Shown: positions 34,812-46,101 of the stretch, piece after piece
Layout of the letters: the number at the start of each line of letters is the position of its first letter
How positions within the stretch are numbered: the stretch's first letter is position 1
Assembly (NCBI RefSeq): GCF_020497125.1
Contig: NC_059094.1
Span: 4,195,733 to 4,259,732, forward strand
DNA: 64,000 bases
Source of the DNA: Mauremys mutica
Taxonomy: Eukaryota > Chordata > Testudines > Geoemydidae
Reading direction: 5' to 3'
Position numbers and translations under genes: made by a program
The notes under the pieces: generated by a model
Told to the model about the DNA's origin: nothing
Database searches by the model: none
The model's input: only the letters and a program-made list of their open reading frames with translations

Positions 34812-35652
34812 CCTGTGACTGTTCAGTTTCTTTACAGAGAAGCTGAACCTGCCCCTGTTTCTTTACCCAGTTACTGTTGACTCTCCTCTTCGGTTAAATA
34901 CCCCGTTCTCCCCATTTCCTCCACTTCCAAGACACGTGTAAAAATAAAATACATGTCACACTGTTACTGAGGAGAGGTTTCTTTATTCATGACTTTTCGT
35001 TAAAGGGTCGAAACTGGAACGCAGACTGCAGTGGGTAGGGTGTGCGCTGATGTAAAGACCGCCTCTAAACTCAAGGAATGACAGGCTCCTGCTCCTACAG
35101 CGGTCCGCATTGCCGGACTGCTTGTTTCAACGGAGCCTGCCATCCCTCCTTTTTGGGATTCTGTGTGCGGGGGCTATGTGGCCTTGTGGCGGAGGAGGAC
35201 GGATACAGATTCCTCTGCTGCGTGACTCAGCGGTCCACGACAAGGACCGCTGTATAAGATCTGTACCTGCCCTCCCCCGCTAAAAAGTCACATCCCCACC
35301 GCCCACACAGAACCTGGAAACCACCTCCCATACCGACCACGGTGCCTGCTGACTGCACTGTGTGTGTTACCCGCTGCTGATCCGGCCCCCGTGTCTGTAC
35401 CCTGCGAAAGGTGCCTGTCCTATGCAATTAGCAACGCACTTCCCCACGCACCCCATTCAAACACAGTCTTCAGTGAAGAAACATGACGGAAACAGTACTT
35501 AACAGCAAAGTATTTTTATTACTTAAGTACACAGTTATGGGATGGGACTGGGATTGGGACTTGTTTGAGTCCGGAAGGGAAGGACTTATGCAAATGTAGG
35601 GTAGGAGAGCTTTTGGTTACTTGAGCACTCTGCTGGGGTGCAGTGACAGTAT

Positions 35653-36052
35653 TCACGGCCCAGGGCGGGCATCCTCCTGGTTATTTGAGGTGAGGGGGGA
35701 ATGTGACTTTGTGGCGGGGGAGGGCAGTTGCAGAGATACTGCCGGGGGCTCTGTCCTGCAGCGGTCCTGCAGAACATACACAAGTCGCCGGAGCGTGTCC
35801 GTTTGCTCCCTCAGTAGTACAAGCATTGCTTGAGTCGCCTGCTTGTGTTCCTCACGCCACCTCTCCTCCCATTCGCTGTGTGAGCGCTGGTACAGAGAGA
35901 CTTTCTCCCTCCACTGCCTCTGCTGGTCCGCCTCGGCTAGGTAGCAGCCCACACATTCATCGAAAATCGTGTCCCTTGTCTTTTTCTTTCGCCGCCTAAT
36001 CTTCGCCAGCCTCTGCGAGGTGGATGCTGTGGCAGGTCTGGAGACAGTGGAA
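35653..36052 (-). pseudogene. Harbinger Myb/SANT protein, C-terminal exon
   Basis: Minus-strand frame beginning after a CTCACAG acceptor-like site (about 36052) with a basic RRRKKKTRDTIFDE segment. It continues into a Trp/Glu/Gln-rich amphipathic stretch (SEWEERWREEHKQATQAM...LLREQTDTLRRLV), the typical C-terminal coiled-coil-like tail of Harbinger and MSANTD-type proteins. The stop is at 35653. A minus-strand AATAAAAATAC follows at about 35510. The intron linking it to the SANT exon would be about 1.9 kb. Confidence 0.75.
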
Positions 36053-36059
36053 GCTGTGA

Positions 36060-37966
36060 GATGGGAAACAGTTAGTTAATTCCTTGCAATGATACTTTTT
36101 TGCGAACAATTAACTGAGTCTAGGCTGTCTCTGTGAATTTTTTGTTGAGACCCCTGTGCCTGCTGTTGCACAAATCATTTGCGCGGTGGATTCTGGGTAC
36201 ATGTCGCCAGTCATTCCTTCCTCCGGGAAAGCAATGGCAGACAATCATTTCGAGCACGTTTTCCATGAAATGCCCTGGCACACGCCATAGCGTGGCAACA
36301 ATGGACCCTATTTTGCCTTTTGTATATGTCACCGTATGTGTACTGGATGCCGCTGACAGAGGCGGACCAGCAGCGCTACACAGCAGCATGCTTATGCTTT
36401 TGCATGACAGCAGCGATGGTTACCAGGCATACTGCACCGTCTACCATACCATGAACTGGTAAGAAGACGGTAATAAGATGGTCATGGTTACCTGTCCTTT
36501 TGCACTGCGCCATTTGGTGCTGTCATAAGTGCCCCTGGTCGATCAGCCAGGGGCGCAAAAGCAAAATTTGGGAATGACTCCCCGAGTCAATCCCTCCTTT
36601 TTGGGTATCTAAAAATAGAATCAGTCCTGCCTAGATTATGGGCAAGTGTACTAGAGAACCACTGTATCATACAACCAGAGACCACAGCTGCTCTCTGTCC
36701 AATCCTGCATAAATTTTGAGCTGAACGCTATTCACAGGGTGTGCTCCTGAAACAACCCCAGCTGTTCATTCCGTTCTTCCCCCAGCCTTCCTGGGTTCCA
36801 ATACCATTGTCCCCCCACTTGTGTGATGAAGTAATATAGAATGCATGAATAAGACACAGGTAGTCGTTTGTGAGAAATGAGTGGAAGGAAGCCTCCAGCT
36901 GCAATGATAGTCCAGAGATGACATTAAGGGGTGTGGAGGAGGGAGCCACTCATCCCTCTGCTAGTCCAGGGGCAATTGAATCTTTTCTTTACAATGAAGG
37001 GTGGGGGCTGATGGAGCTCAGCCCCCTGTTGCAATGATGAGGACGGTTACCAGCCATACTGCACCATCTACCATGAAAAATTAGCAACAGGCGGCCTTGA
37101 CCGACCTGTTCCAAGCAAGTTGGTACGGTCGTTATGGTTACCAGTCCTTTTGCACTGCCCCATGTGCCAATAGGCTGATGATGAGGATGGATTTCCATCT
37201 TATTGTACCATCAGCCATCCATAGCGTGGGGGGAGCAAGGATGTTGGTGTTGAGTGCTGCACCATCGCGTCTATCTGCAGCATTCAGTACAGATACGGTG
37301 ACATGTAAAAGAGTCAACAGAGGATTGTTTTCCCTTTAACTTCTGGGGGTCGGGGGGCTGCGTAAATTGCCGAGCTATGCCCCGACCCACCGCGGACACT
37401 GTGTTTGACCCTAGAAGCATTTGGAGATCAGCCAAGAATGCAAATGCTTTTCGGAGACAGCAGGAACTGTGGGATACCTTGCGTCCTCGTTCCCCCCTCG
37501 CTCCATGAGCGTCCATTTGATTCTTTGGCTTTCCGTTACGCTCGTCACGCAGCTGCGTGCTGAGTCTGTGCTATGCCGTCTGTCCGTTTATTTATTAAAA
37601 ATACTTTGGACCAGGCGTAACGTAACAGTTCTTCCCCTACTTAGATGCAGGAGTCTCCGAGCGAGATCACCGTGAGGACGGGCACTGAAGGAGATAGAGA
37701 GCGCATGCTGCGTGAAATCTAGCACGAACCACGGACCTATGCAGCCGTGCTCTGGGAGGCAGTGCTCCCTGAATACCGCGTGAAAGCCTCGCGCGGAAAA
37801 GTGTGCTACCACGGAGCACCCAATAAGGCAGCTCTCCCCAGGAACCTCCTGCTGATGCTTATCGATTAACGGCAGGAGAGCTTCGTGGCGTTCTCCCAGG
37901 AGGATTTCTGTTCTATCACCATATATACAGAGACCTCCTTTTCACACACTTCAGATTCCTGTTATA
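36060..37966. other. Harbinger interior / intron with internal repeats
   Basis: Between the two Myb/SANT exons. GGTTACCAGSCATACTGCACC recurs near 36419 and 37045, and GGTTACC.GTCCTTTTGCACTG recurs near 36487 and 37136. GTCACCGTATGTGTACTGGA (36328) reappears inverted near 37280-37305. Otherwise no coding potential is recognised. Confidence 0.6.
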
Positions 37967-37999
37967 TTAAGAATAAAAGTTAACATGGTTAAAGCACTT

Positions 38000-38545
38000 A
38001 CCGACAGATCCTACCCCTGATTCAGGATCCGGGTTCCTGGCCGGGGAGGGTTGGTAGGGGATCTCCGTGACGGTGATGAATAGATCCTGGCTGTCGGGGA
38101 AACCAGCGTTGTAAGCGCTATCGCCTGCCTCGTCCTCCACAAACCCTTCCTCATCTTCCCCGTCCGTGAACATCGTCGAGGAACTGTCCGTCGACACTGT
38201 CCCATCATCAGAGTCCATGGTCACTGGTGGGGCAGTGGTGGCAGGCTCCGTAGCGTCCGTTGGCCGCTTTGATTTTTTGGTAGGCTTGTCTGGGGTCCTT
38301 GATTTTCACGCGGCGCTGCGTTGCATCCCGGCTGTATCCTCTGTCTGGATCATGGCTTTGGAGACCTTCTCGTAGGTCTTTGCATTCCATTCGTTGGAGC
38401 GCAGCTCCGAAAGCACAGACTCCTCGCCCCACACACCGATCAGATCGAAGAGTTCCCGGTCAGTCTATGCCGGGTCCCTCTTTCTATTCAGAGATTACAT
38501 GAACTCCTCTGCTGGAGAGCTCTGCATTGCTGCCGGTGCTGCGGA
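38000..38545 (-). pseudogene. Harbinger Myb/SANT DNA-binding exon, broken
   Basis: The minus strand holds a Myb/SANT-like (Myb_DNA-bind_4) domain, the DNA-binding partner of Harbinger transposase. It starts MQSSPAEEFM, has TDRELFDLIGVWGEESVL, then (after a frameshift near 38360) RGYSRDATQRRVKIKDPRQA. A second frameshift near 38255 leads into an acidic MDSDDGTVSTDSSS linker ending at a GTAAGT donor-like site near 38003. Two in-frame stops lie near the start (about 38500 and 38472). Clearly a pseudogene. Confidence 0.85.
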
Positions 38546-39735
38546 GCTCGCCCCGATGTGCAACCAGAACGTCAGATTCAAACCGCCCAGACAGGAAAAT
38601 GAATTCAAATTTTCGCGGGTCATTTCCTCTGTGGCTGGGCAGAGAATCCAAGCTCGGGCTGCTGTCCAGAGCGTCAACAGAGTGGTGCACTGTGGGATAG
38701 CTCCCGGAGCTACTAAGTTCGATTTCCATCCACACCTAGCCTAATTCGAACTAGCCATGTCGAATTTAGCGTTACTCCACCTGCCGGGGTGGAGTACCAA
38801 ATTCGAACTAAAGAGCCCTCTAGTTCGAATTAAATGGCTTCCTGGTGTGGACGGTTGAGCGGTTAGTTCGAATTAACGCTGCTAAATTCGAATTAAAGTC
38901 CTAGTGTAGACCAGGCCTAAGCCTGGCACTGGGATTTCATGTTCATTTGGTAATCTACTGTAACCCCTAATTCCTTTTCAGAATCACTGCTTTTCAGCAT
39001 ACAGTCCCCCATTTTATAAGTATGACCTACATTCCTTGATCCGCGATATACGATCTTGCATTTGAATTTGTTAAAATGCAGGTTGTTTGGTTGCACCCAG
39101 CTCCTCAAGCAATCCAGGTCTCTTTATAACTGACCTGTAATTATTTACCACTCCACCAGTGTCACAAGCAAATGTCATCAGCCATTATTGTATATTTTCC
39201 TTCAGATCGTTAATAAAAATATTAAATAGAGTCGGGCTGAGAACTGATCCCTTTGGGACCTCACTAAAACACACACACATTTTGATGATTCTGCATTAAC
39301 ATCTACCTTTTGAAATATATCAGTTAGCCAGTTTCTAATCCACTTCATATACGCTATAATGGTTTTGTATGTGTAATAAATGTGGGAATTTCAGTAATAT
39401 CTTTCTGATTTCTATGCGTGCCTTACTCTTCTCACTGTGTACTTCTATGCACTGAGTCTAAAAGGGAATGAGGTTTGGCCAAGTGTCACTTATGCTGTCT
39501 GGGTTGAAATCAGATACTTTAACATGAACTGGCTGAAATGAACATGTCTGAATGGACAATCCAGAAGAGACAACAGGTGCCCCAGTGTCTGAACATTAAC
39601 GCATAATGCCTGGGAAGGCTGAACAAGTGAACTCAGCATGGTTACAGTGAGAGACAAAGGACAGGTGTGAACAGACAGGCTTTAAAGGTTATTGCTTTGA
39701 ACACAGGAGATCGGGAGCCAGGATGGATCTCGGAA

Positions 39736-42150
39736 CAGCAAGGATCACATTAATCCATTTGGCCACAGCTTTGCACTGGGAGCTCATGTTCAGCAGATTA
39801 TTCACCATGGCTCCCAAATCTTTTTCCGAGTCCCTGCTTCCCAGGACAGAATCCCCCATCCTGTAACTATGGATGACATTCTTTTTCCCTGATCTGTATA
39901 TTTACATTTAGCCATATTAAAACACATATTGTTTGCTTGCACCCAGCTTACTAACTGGTCCAGATTGCTTTGCATCAGTGATCTGTCCTTTTCATTATTG
40001 CCACTTCCCTAATTTCTGTGTCATCTGCAGACTTCATCAGTGATGATTTTATGTTTTCTTCCAAGTCATTAATAAAAATGTTAAAGGTCATAGGGCCAAG
40101 AACCAATCCTTGCCGGATGCCACTGAAAATATACTTGTACAATGATGAGTCCCCCTTTACATTTTGAGATCTATCAGTTAGCCAGTTTTTAACCCATTTA
40201 ATGTGTGCTATGTTTATTTTATATCTTTCCTGTTTTTTAATAAAAAATTGATGTGGTACCACGTTAAATGCCGTACAGAAGTCTAAGTATTTTATATCAA
40301 CATGATTACCTTTATCAATTAAACTTGTAATCTCCTCAAAAATAGGTAGCAAGTTAGTTTGACATGATCCATTTTCCATAAACACATGTTGATTCACATT
40401 AATTACATTACCCTCCTTTAATTCTTTATTACTCAAGTCCTGCATCAGTCACTCCATTATTTTGCCCAGGATCAATGTTAGACTGACAGCCTATAATTAC
40501 CCAGGTCATCCCATTTACCCTTTTTAAATAGTGGCACAATACTAGCTTTCTTCCAGTCTTCTGGAACTTCCCCAGTATTCCAATACTTATTGAAAATCAA
40601 CATTATTGGTTAAGTGAGCTCCTTAGCCAGATCTTTTAAAACTCTTGAATGTTAGTTATCTGAATGTACTGATTTTAAAAATGTCAGTCTTTAGTAGCTA
40701 CTGTTTAACATCCTCCTGAGATGCCAGTGGAATGGAAAGAGTGTTATCACATGGCTACATCATCTGTTTTTCCTCAAATACAAAACAAATACTTATTGAA
40801 CACTTCTGCCTTTTCTGCATTATTGTTGATAATTCTAGCATTTCCATCCAGCAATGGACCAATAATTGCAACAAAAATTATTAGGGGGCTGGGGCACATG
40901 ACTTACAAGCAGAGGCAGAGGGAATTGGGCTTGTTTAGTCTGCAGAAGAGAAGAGTGAGGGGGGATTTGATAGCTGCTTTCATCTACCTGAAAGGAGGTT
41001 CCAAAGAAGATGGATCTAAACTGTTCTCAGTGGTGGCAGATGACAGAACAAGGAGTAATGGTCTCAAGTTACAGTGGGGGAGGTCTAGGTTGGATATTAG
41101 GAAACACTATTTCACTAGGAGGGTGGTGAAGCACTGGAATGGGTTCCCTAGGGAGGTGGTGGAATCTCCATCCTTAGAGGTTTTTATGGCCCAGCTTGAC
41201 TGGGCCAAAAGAAATCTGATGAGGTTCGACAAGGACAAATGCAGAGTCCTGCACTTAAGATGGAAGAATCCCATGCACTGCTACAGACTAGGGACCGAAT
41301 GGCTGGGCAGCAGTTCGGCAGAAAAGGACCTAGGGGTTACAGTGGATGAGAAGCTGGATATGAGTCAACAGTGTGTCCTTGTTGCCAAGAAGGCTAATGG
41401 CATTTTGGGCTGTATAAGTAGGGGCATTGCCAGCAGATCGAGGGATGTGATCATTCCCCTCTATTCAGCACTGGTGAGGCCTCATTTGGAGTAGTGTGCC
41501 CAGTTTTGGGCCCCACACTACAAGAAGGATGTGGATAAATTGGAAAGAGTCCAGCAGAGGGCAACAAACATGATTAGGGGGCTGGAGCACCTGACTTATG
41601 AGGAGGGGCTGAGGGAACTGGGATTGTTTAGTCTGCAGAAGAGAAGAATGAGGCGGGATTTGATACCTGCTTTCAACTATCTGAAAGGGGGGTTAAAAGA
41701 GGATGGATCTAGACTGTTCTCAGAGGTAGCAGATGACAGAACAAGGAGCAATGGTCTCAAGTTGCAGTGGGGGAGGTTTAGGTTGGATATTAGGAAAAAC
41801 TTTTTCACTCGGAGAGTGGTGAAGCACTGGAATGGGTTACCTAGGGAGATGGTGGAATCTCCTTCCTTAGAGGTTTATAAGGTCAGGCTTGACAAAGCCC
41901 TGGCTGGGATGATTTAGTTGGGTTTGGTCCTGTTTTGAGCAGGGGGTTGGACTAGATGACCTCCTGAGGCCTCTTCCAACCCTAATCTTCTATGATTCTA
42001 TGATTCTAATATCATTGTTGGGATTCTTTTTGTTTCTAATGTACTTTGAAAACTTCTTCATATTCTCCCTAACACTACTGACCATAGATTTCTCCTTGCA
42101 TCCTTTTGCTCCCCTTATCAGTTTTCTACAGTTCTACTTCCTGTGTCACA
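39736..42150 (-). mobile_element. Old CR1-family LINE, split by a sense CR1
   Basis: Antisense pieces are 39736-40873 and about 42008-42150. The minus strand at 39975-40445 encodes a degraded RT palm (NGSCQTNLLPIFEEI, IKYLDFCTAFNVVPHQ, FNIFINDLEENI, SADDTEI in place of FADDT). The right piece resumes the preceding linker. Very diverged, clearly older than the CR1 within it. Confidence 0.82.
40874..42007 (+). mobile_element. Chimeric sense CR1 copy
   Basis: Young CR1 with an internal repeat. 40874-41199 corresponds to the ORF2 C-terminal region. The sequence then jumps back in the element and runs again from the end of RT through the C-terminus (41200-42007). The second C-terminal region, 41531-41917, ends with a stop, 3' UTR and ATTCTATGA units. 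The junction (QLDWAKRNL near 41203) is in frame, so a 257-codon frame runs through it. It sits inside the old antisense CR1. Confidence 0.85.
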
Positions 42151-42376
42151 AAGTCTTAGTCTGTCATGACTAGATGGATCCTATGGGCTGAACAACAGCT
42201 TGTCTGCAACAAACTGAGGAATTCTGCATTAAGCAGTGTCAGCCTTCCCGTACCCCAGTCCTCAGAACCCAGTGGCAGAGTGGGAGAACACGAAAATCTT
42301 GAGAAAGGAAAGGAGAATGGATGAAGTAGAAAAAGAGACATGAGGGGCCTACAAGTAGGGTGGTAGTAGTGGTGAT

Positions 42377-42471
42377 CATAGAATCATAGAATATCAGGGT
42401 TGGAAGGGACCTCAGGAGGTCATCTAGTCCAACCTCCTGCTCAAAGCAGGACCAACACCAACTAAATCAAA
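42377..42471 (-). mobile_element. CR1 3' UTR tail, antisense
   Basis: ATCATAGAATCATAGAATATCAGGG followed by CAGGAGGTCATCTAGTCCAAC is the antisense CR1 terminus. Only the last ~95 bp inserted. Confidence 0.9.
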
Positions 42472-42534
42472 TGCTGAAGGAGAGATGGGGGATGTGTGGG
42501 GAAGGGATGGTTGGATTGAAGAGAGAGGATTTGT

Positions 42535-42615
42535 GGAAAAGAATGGATGGATGGACAGATGGATGGCTGGATGGGAATTTGTAGTGAAGGGGTGGGAGGG
42601 TGGGTGGATGAGAGG
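42535..42615 (+). repeat. (TGGA/GGAT)n microsatellite
   Basis: Degenerate GGATGGATGG repeats followed by G-rich DNA. Confidence 0.8.
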
Positions 42616-43124
42616 GGATTTGTGGGGGAGAACAGATAGGAAGAACACTGGGGAAAGGGTAAATCTCTAGATGAGAACAGAGCTTCTCAAAATGATCTCC
42701 ACAGTTCACTTGCTATTGGGCGTACAAGACCTGCTGTTCACAGGGTGCTGGCTTCTCTGTGTTTCCTGCTACGTCGTCCCCCTGAAGGAATCTCAGATTC
42801 ACCAATACTTTCCTCATCGTCCTTTATCACAGCAGCAATTGCTGTAGTGACCCCAGAGATGTCACATGATTGTGAATGGGAGGAGAAGAGGGGTGCTCTG
42901 CTAAAACATGGGCCACACTACACACCAGCCAGAGACCCCGGGGGAGAACCCAGGGCGGCTCTCTGGGCTCATGGAGTCCAAGACACTGGCCATATTGCAG
43001 TTCACAGTGAACTAAAGGCTGAGCAGGGAATGGCTGGAAACAAACACAGACTCATGCAGCTGGTGAGAGAGAGCAATAAACGAGAAGGGGCCCGCCCCTA
43101 GCTATGCAGTTATTCATATGCCTT
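42616..43124. other. No recognisable feature
   Basis: Unique-looking sequence. The 118-codon frame at 42745-43101 resembles no protein I recognise. Confidence 0.35.
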
Positions 43125-43330
43125 CATTACCTGCAGCCTGAGCACCTTGCAGTCACTCCTAGATTTCATCCTTGCCAGAACCCTGGGAGGCAGGATGTAT
43201 TAGCCATGCTTCGCATGCAGGGAACAGAGGCACAAGGTACGAAAAGTCACTCGCCCCAGGTCACTGAGGACATGCAGCTGGGAATTGCATGCAGGTCGTC
43301 TGCCCCCCGAGTCTAGGGCTAGCCTGCCCC
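43125..43330 (-). repeat. MIR/CORE-SINE-like relic
   Basis: GCTTCGCATGCAGGGAACAGAGGCACAAGG...AAGTCACTCGCCCCAGGTCACTGAGG...GCAGCTGGGAATTGCA matches the antisense MIR core (GAGGCACAGAGAGG...GTCACACAGC). Diverged. Confidence 0.6.
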
Positions 43331-43398
43331 CCCGCTGTCCCAAGGGAGAGTGCGGGCTCCATGGAGCCCCAGCCAGCTGACAAGCCAAACCAGGGGGG

Positions 43399-43783
43399 TG
43401 ATCATAGAATCATAGAATCTCAGGGTTGGAAGGGACCTCAGGAGGTCATCTAGTCCAACCCCCTGCTCAAAGTAGGACCAATTCCCAACTAAATCATCCC
43501 AGCCAGGGCTTTGTCAAGCCTGACCTTATAAACCTCTAAGGAAGGAGATTCCACTACCTCCCTAGGGAACCCATTCCAGTGCTTCACCACCCTACTAGTG
43601 AATTTTTTTTTCCTAATATCCAACCTAAACCTCCCCCTCTGCAACTTGAGACCATTACTCCTTGTTCTGTCATCTTCTACAACTGAGAACAGTCTAGATC
43701 CATCCTCTTTGGAACCCCCTTTCAGGTAGTTGAAAGCAGCTATCAAATCCCCCCTCATTCTTCTCTTCTGCAGACTGGAGCTA
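43399..43783 (-). mobile_element. CR1 3' end, antisense
   Basis: Begins with the antisense tail ATCATAGAATCATAGAATCTCAGGG and runs through the 3' UTR into the RT C-terminus ([21 protein letters not shown] on minus, 43489-43783). The frame is intact in this part. 5'-truncated at about 43783. Confidence 0.93.
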
Positions 43784-44754
43784 ACGGAGCAGCAGGGGGA
43801 AGTGCGGGCGTGGGTGGGGATAAGGCCCAAGACATTTCCCATTCAGCCTTGCTGCTGAGACTCTCATTCAGCCCTCGTCTCTGTTCCTCACTGGCAGGTT
43901 TCCCGGCTCCATTGTTTATACAGGCACAGAGAAGAGCCGCTGGGCTCTTCAAACTCATGTTTGTTCTTGACAGGAGGAGGAGGGGAAAGTCGTCAGCATC
44001 AGCCTGCTGCTTTGTCTCCATGCAGAGCTCCTGGCAGCCTGGCTACAGTGCACTGACCCACATAGGGCATGTCCTGCCCTAGCCAAGGTTTGGGATAATC
44101 CCTCCTAAAGCAGCCTGTGGTGCTGAAAGGGGAGCCTGGAGCTCGTATCACCTCCCGGCTCAGAGACCTCAACCTCGGGATTCCCACTAATCAGTTAATC
44201 AGGCAGGCTTGACATAAATAACAGCTCATCCACCCTGCCTGTTACAGTCCCTGGTTATGTGTGACCCAGGTGAGAGACAGCTGCTCCGCAGGCCAGGGCC
44301 AGGAAGGCTCAACCCAACAAAAGCAACATGACTTTCAGTCCCACAGCATCCACCCTGCAAACCCTGGGAGAGAACCTGAGAATCATTCACAAAAATAGTT
44401 GCTATCAAACACCCACCACCAAACTCGGCAAAGAATAGCAAGAATCACAAGTCTGGTGTTTGAATCTGTGGTGACTTCCTGTAATCAAAGAAGAAAAAAA
44501 TCAGGAATGGCTAGAAAGCTCCTAGTGAGCTGAACAGCCAGTTCCCACCCCTCCTCAGCTCCCACTCACTAGCTTGTTTTCTAAGAGCTCGGCCGCACAG
44601 TTATCTCCAGTGCACTCTCTCGCTCTCTCTTGTTGCTGTTAAATAAGATATTTACCTCCTAAGCTCAGCATGGAGATGAGCTTTGCTTTTTGTGCCAACC
44701 CATCTAGCTGAATTCATCTTCTAATGGACAAAATTCTACACAGTGAGCAGCAGC
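43784..44754. other. No recognisable feature
   Basis: Apparently unique sequence without a supported exon. Confidence 0.4.
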
Positions 44755-44905
44755 CTCCCCTAGTGGGAAGGGCCCTGGCCAGCTAGCTTCGAGATCTGGA
44801 TTCTAATCCATGACCTTAGTCAAGTCACTTGTGTTTGTCTGGTCATTTTAGACTGTAAACCTTTTGGGGCAGGGATTAGCCTCTTAAAGTTGGTTGGGCA
44901 ACTCC
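44755..44905 (+). repeat. MIR-like SINE relic
   Basis: A tRNA-like head with box B GGATTCTAATCC and GACCTTAGTCAAGTCACTTG core phrase, then GACTGTAAACCTTTTGGGGCAGGG, the L2-like tail. The order head-core-tail fits a CORE-SINE. Confidence 0.65.
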
Positions 44906-44924
44906 CACCTTTTCATGTTCTGTA

Positions 44925-45090
44925 TGTATATATATCTTCTTACTATATGTTCCATTCTATGCATCCGAAGAAGTGGGCTGTAGCCCATGAAAGCTTATGC
45001 TCAAATACATTTGTCAGTCTCTAAGGTGCCACAAGTGCTCCTGTTCTTTTTGCGGCTCCAGACTAACACAGCTGCTACTCTGAAACCTGT
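44925..45090 (+). mobile_element. PLE 3' end
   Basis: GCATCCGAAGAAGTGGG hairpin (44961-45000), AAATACATTTGTCAGTCTCTAAGGTGCCAC, and terminal GACTAACACAGCTGCTACTCTGA. Same tail type as 2003-2121 and 60095-60210; the ORF is absent. Confidence 0.85.
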
Positions 45091-45278
45091 CTTACAGGGA
45101 AGTGCTCCATTGGGCCAGTCTTAGGCACAGAGCTTTAGATGATCTTTTGGGTGTTGTGGGTCCAGGCCTCAGAGCGCTTTGAAGATAAGGACTATAAGGT
45201 GTGCACAGAAATGAGGGTTGTAAGTCCTTCTGGGTGCTTGTATCCTGGTGATTGTAATAGACACACTTCACGTCCCCC

Positions 45279-45400
45279 TAGGTGACCAGACAGCAAATGT
45301 GAAAAATTGGGATGGGGGTGGGGGGTAATAGGAGCCTATATAAGAAAAAGACCCAAAAATCGGGACTGTCCCTATAAAATCAGGACATCTGGTCACTCTA
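45279..45400. mobile_element. hAT MITE (AGGGTGACCAGA type), copy 4
   Basis: TAGGTGACCAGACAGC (one G lost from the end) to ATCTGGTCACTCTA. TSD CGTCCCCC / CATCCCCC, 7/8. Confidence 0.9.
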
Positions 45401-45689
45401 CATCCCCCTGGATGTATTGATGAGGAATTGGATGGATTGTTACAGGGAATCTTGCAGTGTCCCTGCTAGAGGGAATCCATTTCCTGGGTTGTTTGTTGCT
45501 GAGTTTCACTCTGTGTTTGGAAAGCTGTTGTTCTTAACTGTTGGGATTGAGTGGCAGAGGAAAGGAATGTTTAATTATCCTGGAAATTAGTTAATCCACC
45601 ATTTCCAGGCTCACTGTGCACATGTTGGGACGTGTTGGCTTGTGTGTGTGTGCAGCAGTGACCTCTACTTGCACTGGCAGACCTGCACA

Positions 45690-46093
45690 CAGGGGCGGCT
45701 CTAGAAAATAGGCTGCCCCAAGCAGCGCGGTGTGCTGCGCCGCCCTTCCTCGGTCCCGCGGCGGGTCCCCTCTTCCCGCGGCTCCGGTTGAGCTCTCGCG
45801 GCAGGTCCACCGGAGCCCCGGGACGAGCGGACCTCCCGCGGGCACGGCTGCGGACGGTTCGCGGGTCCGGCGGCTCCGCTTGAGCTGCCGCAGTCATGCC
45901 TGCGGGAGGTCCAGCCGAGCCGCGGGACGAGCGCCCCCTCCGCAGTCATGCCTGCGGCAGGTCCGCTCCTCCGCGGCTCCGGTGGACCTCCCGCAGGCAT
46001 GACTGCGGCAGGTCCACCGGCCCAGCCTGCCGCCCCCTAGATTTGGCCGCCCTAGGCAACAGCTTGGTTTGCTGGTGCCTAGAGCCGCCCCTG
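45690..46093. mobile_element. hAT MITE (CAGGGGCGGCTCTAG type), copy 3
   Basis: CAGGGGCGGCTCTAGAAAAT...GGTGCCTAGAGCCGCCCCTG. The 8-bp TSD CCTGCACA is perfect (45682-45689 / 46094-46101). The CpG-rich interior (45720-46010) consists of repeated GCGGCTCCGGT and CTGCGGCAGGTCC blocks and gives long artefactual frames on both strands. Confidence 0.95.
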
Positions 46094-46101
46094 CCTGCAC
46101 A

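Larger units (their letters stand above)
34047..38917. mobile_element. PIF/Harbinger DNA transposon, nearly full length
   Basis: The 4,871-bp element has ends GGCCTTGTCTACACTACAG and CTAGTGTAGACCAGGCC, roughly 20-bp imperfect TIRs, and a TAA TSD at 34044-34046 / 38918-38920 (3-bp TWA is the Harbinger signature). Subterminal regions are packed with TTCGAA/AATTCGAA palindromes. It carries the two expected genes in decayed form: a DDE transposase fragment on plus (34402-34811) and a Myb/SANT protein on minus (35653-38540). Non-functional. Confidence 0.93.
33646..39380 (-). mobile_element. Older CR1-family LINE, split by Harbinger
   Basis: Two antisense pieces, 33646-34046 and 38921-about 39380. 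The left encodes the degraded RT C-terminus (SKRRLRGDLIMVCKYL). The right encodes the preceding thumb (LNNLHFNKFKCK-like, SEKELGVTVDYQMN). They are continuous once the 4.9-kb Harbinger and one TAA are removed. More diverged than the CR1 at 32098, so an older family. 39381-39735 shows nothing recognisable. Confidence 0.8.
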
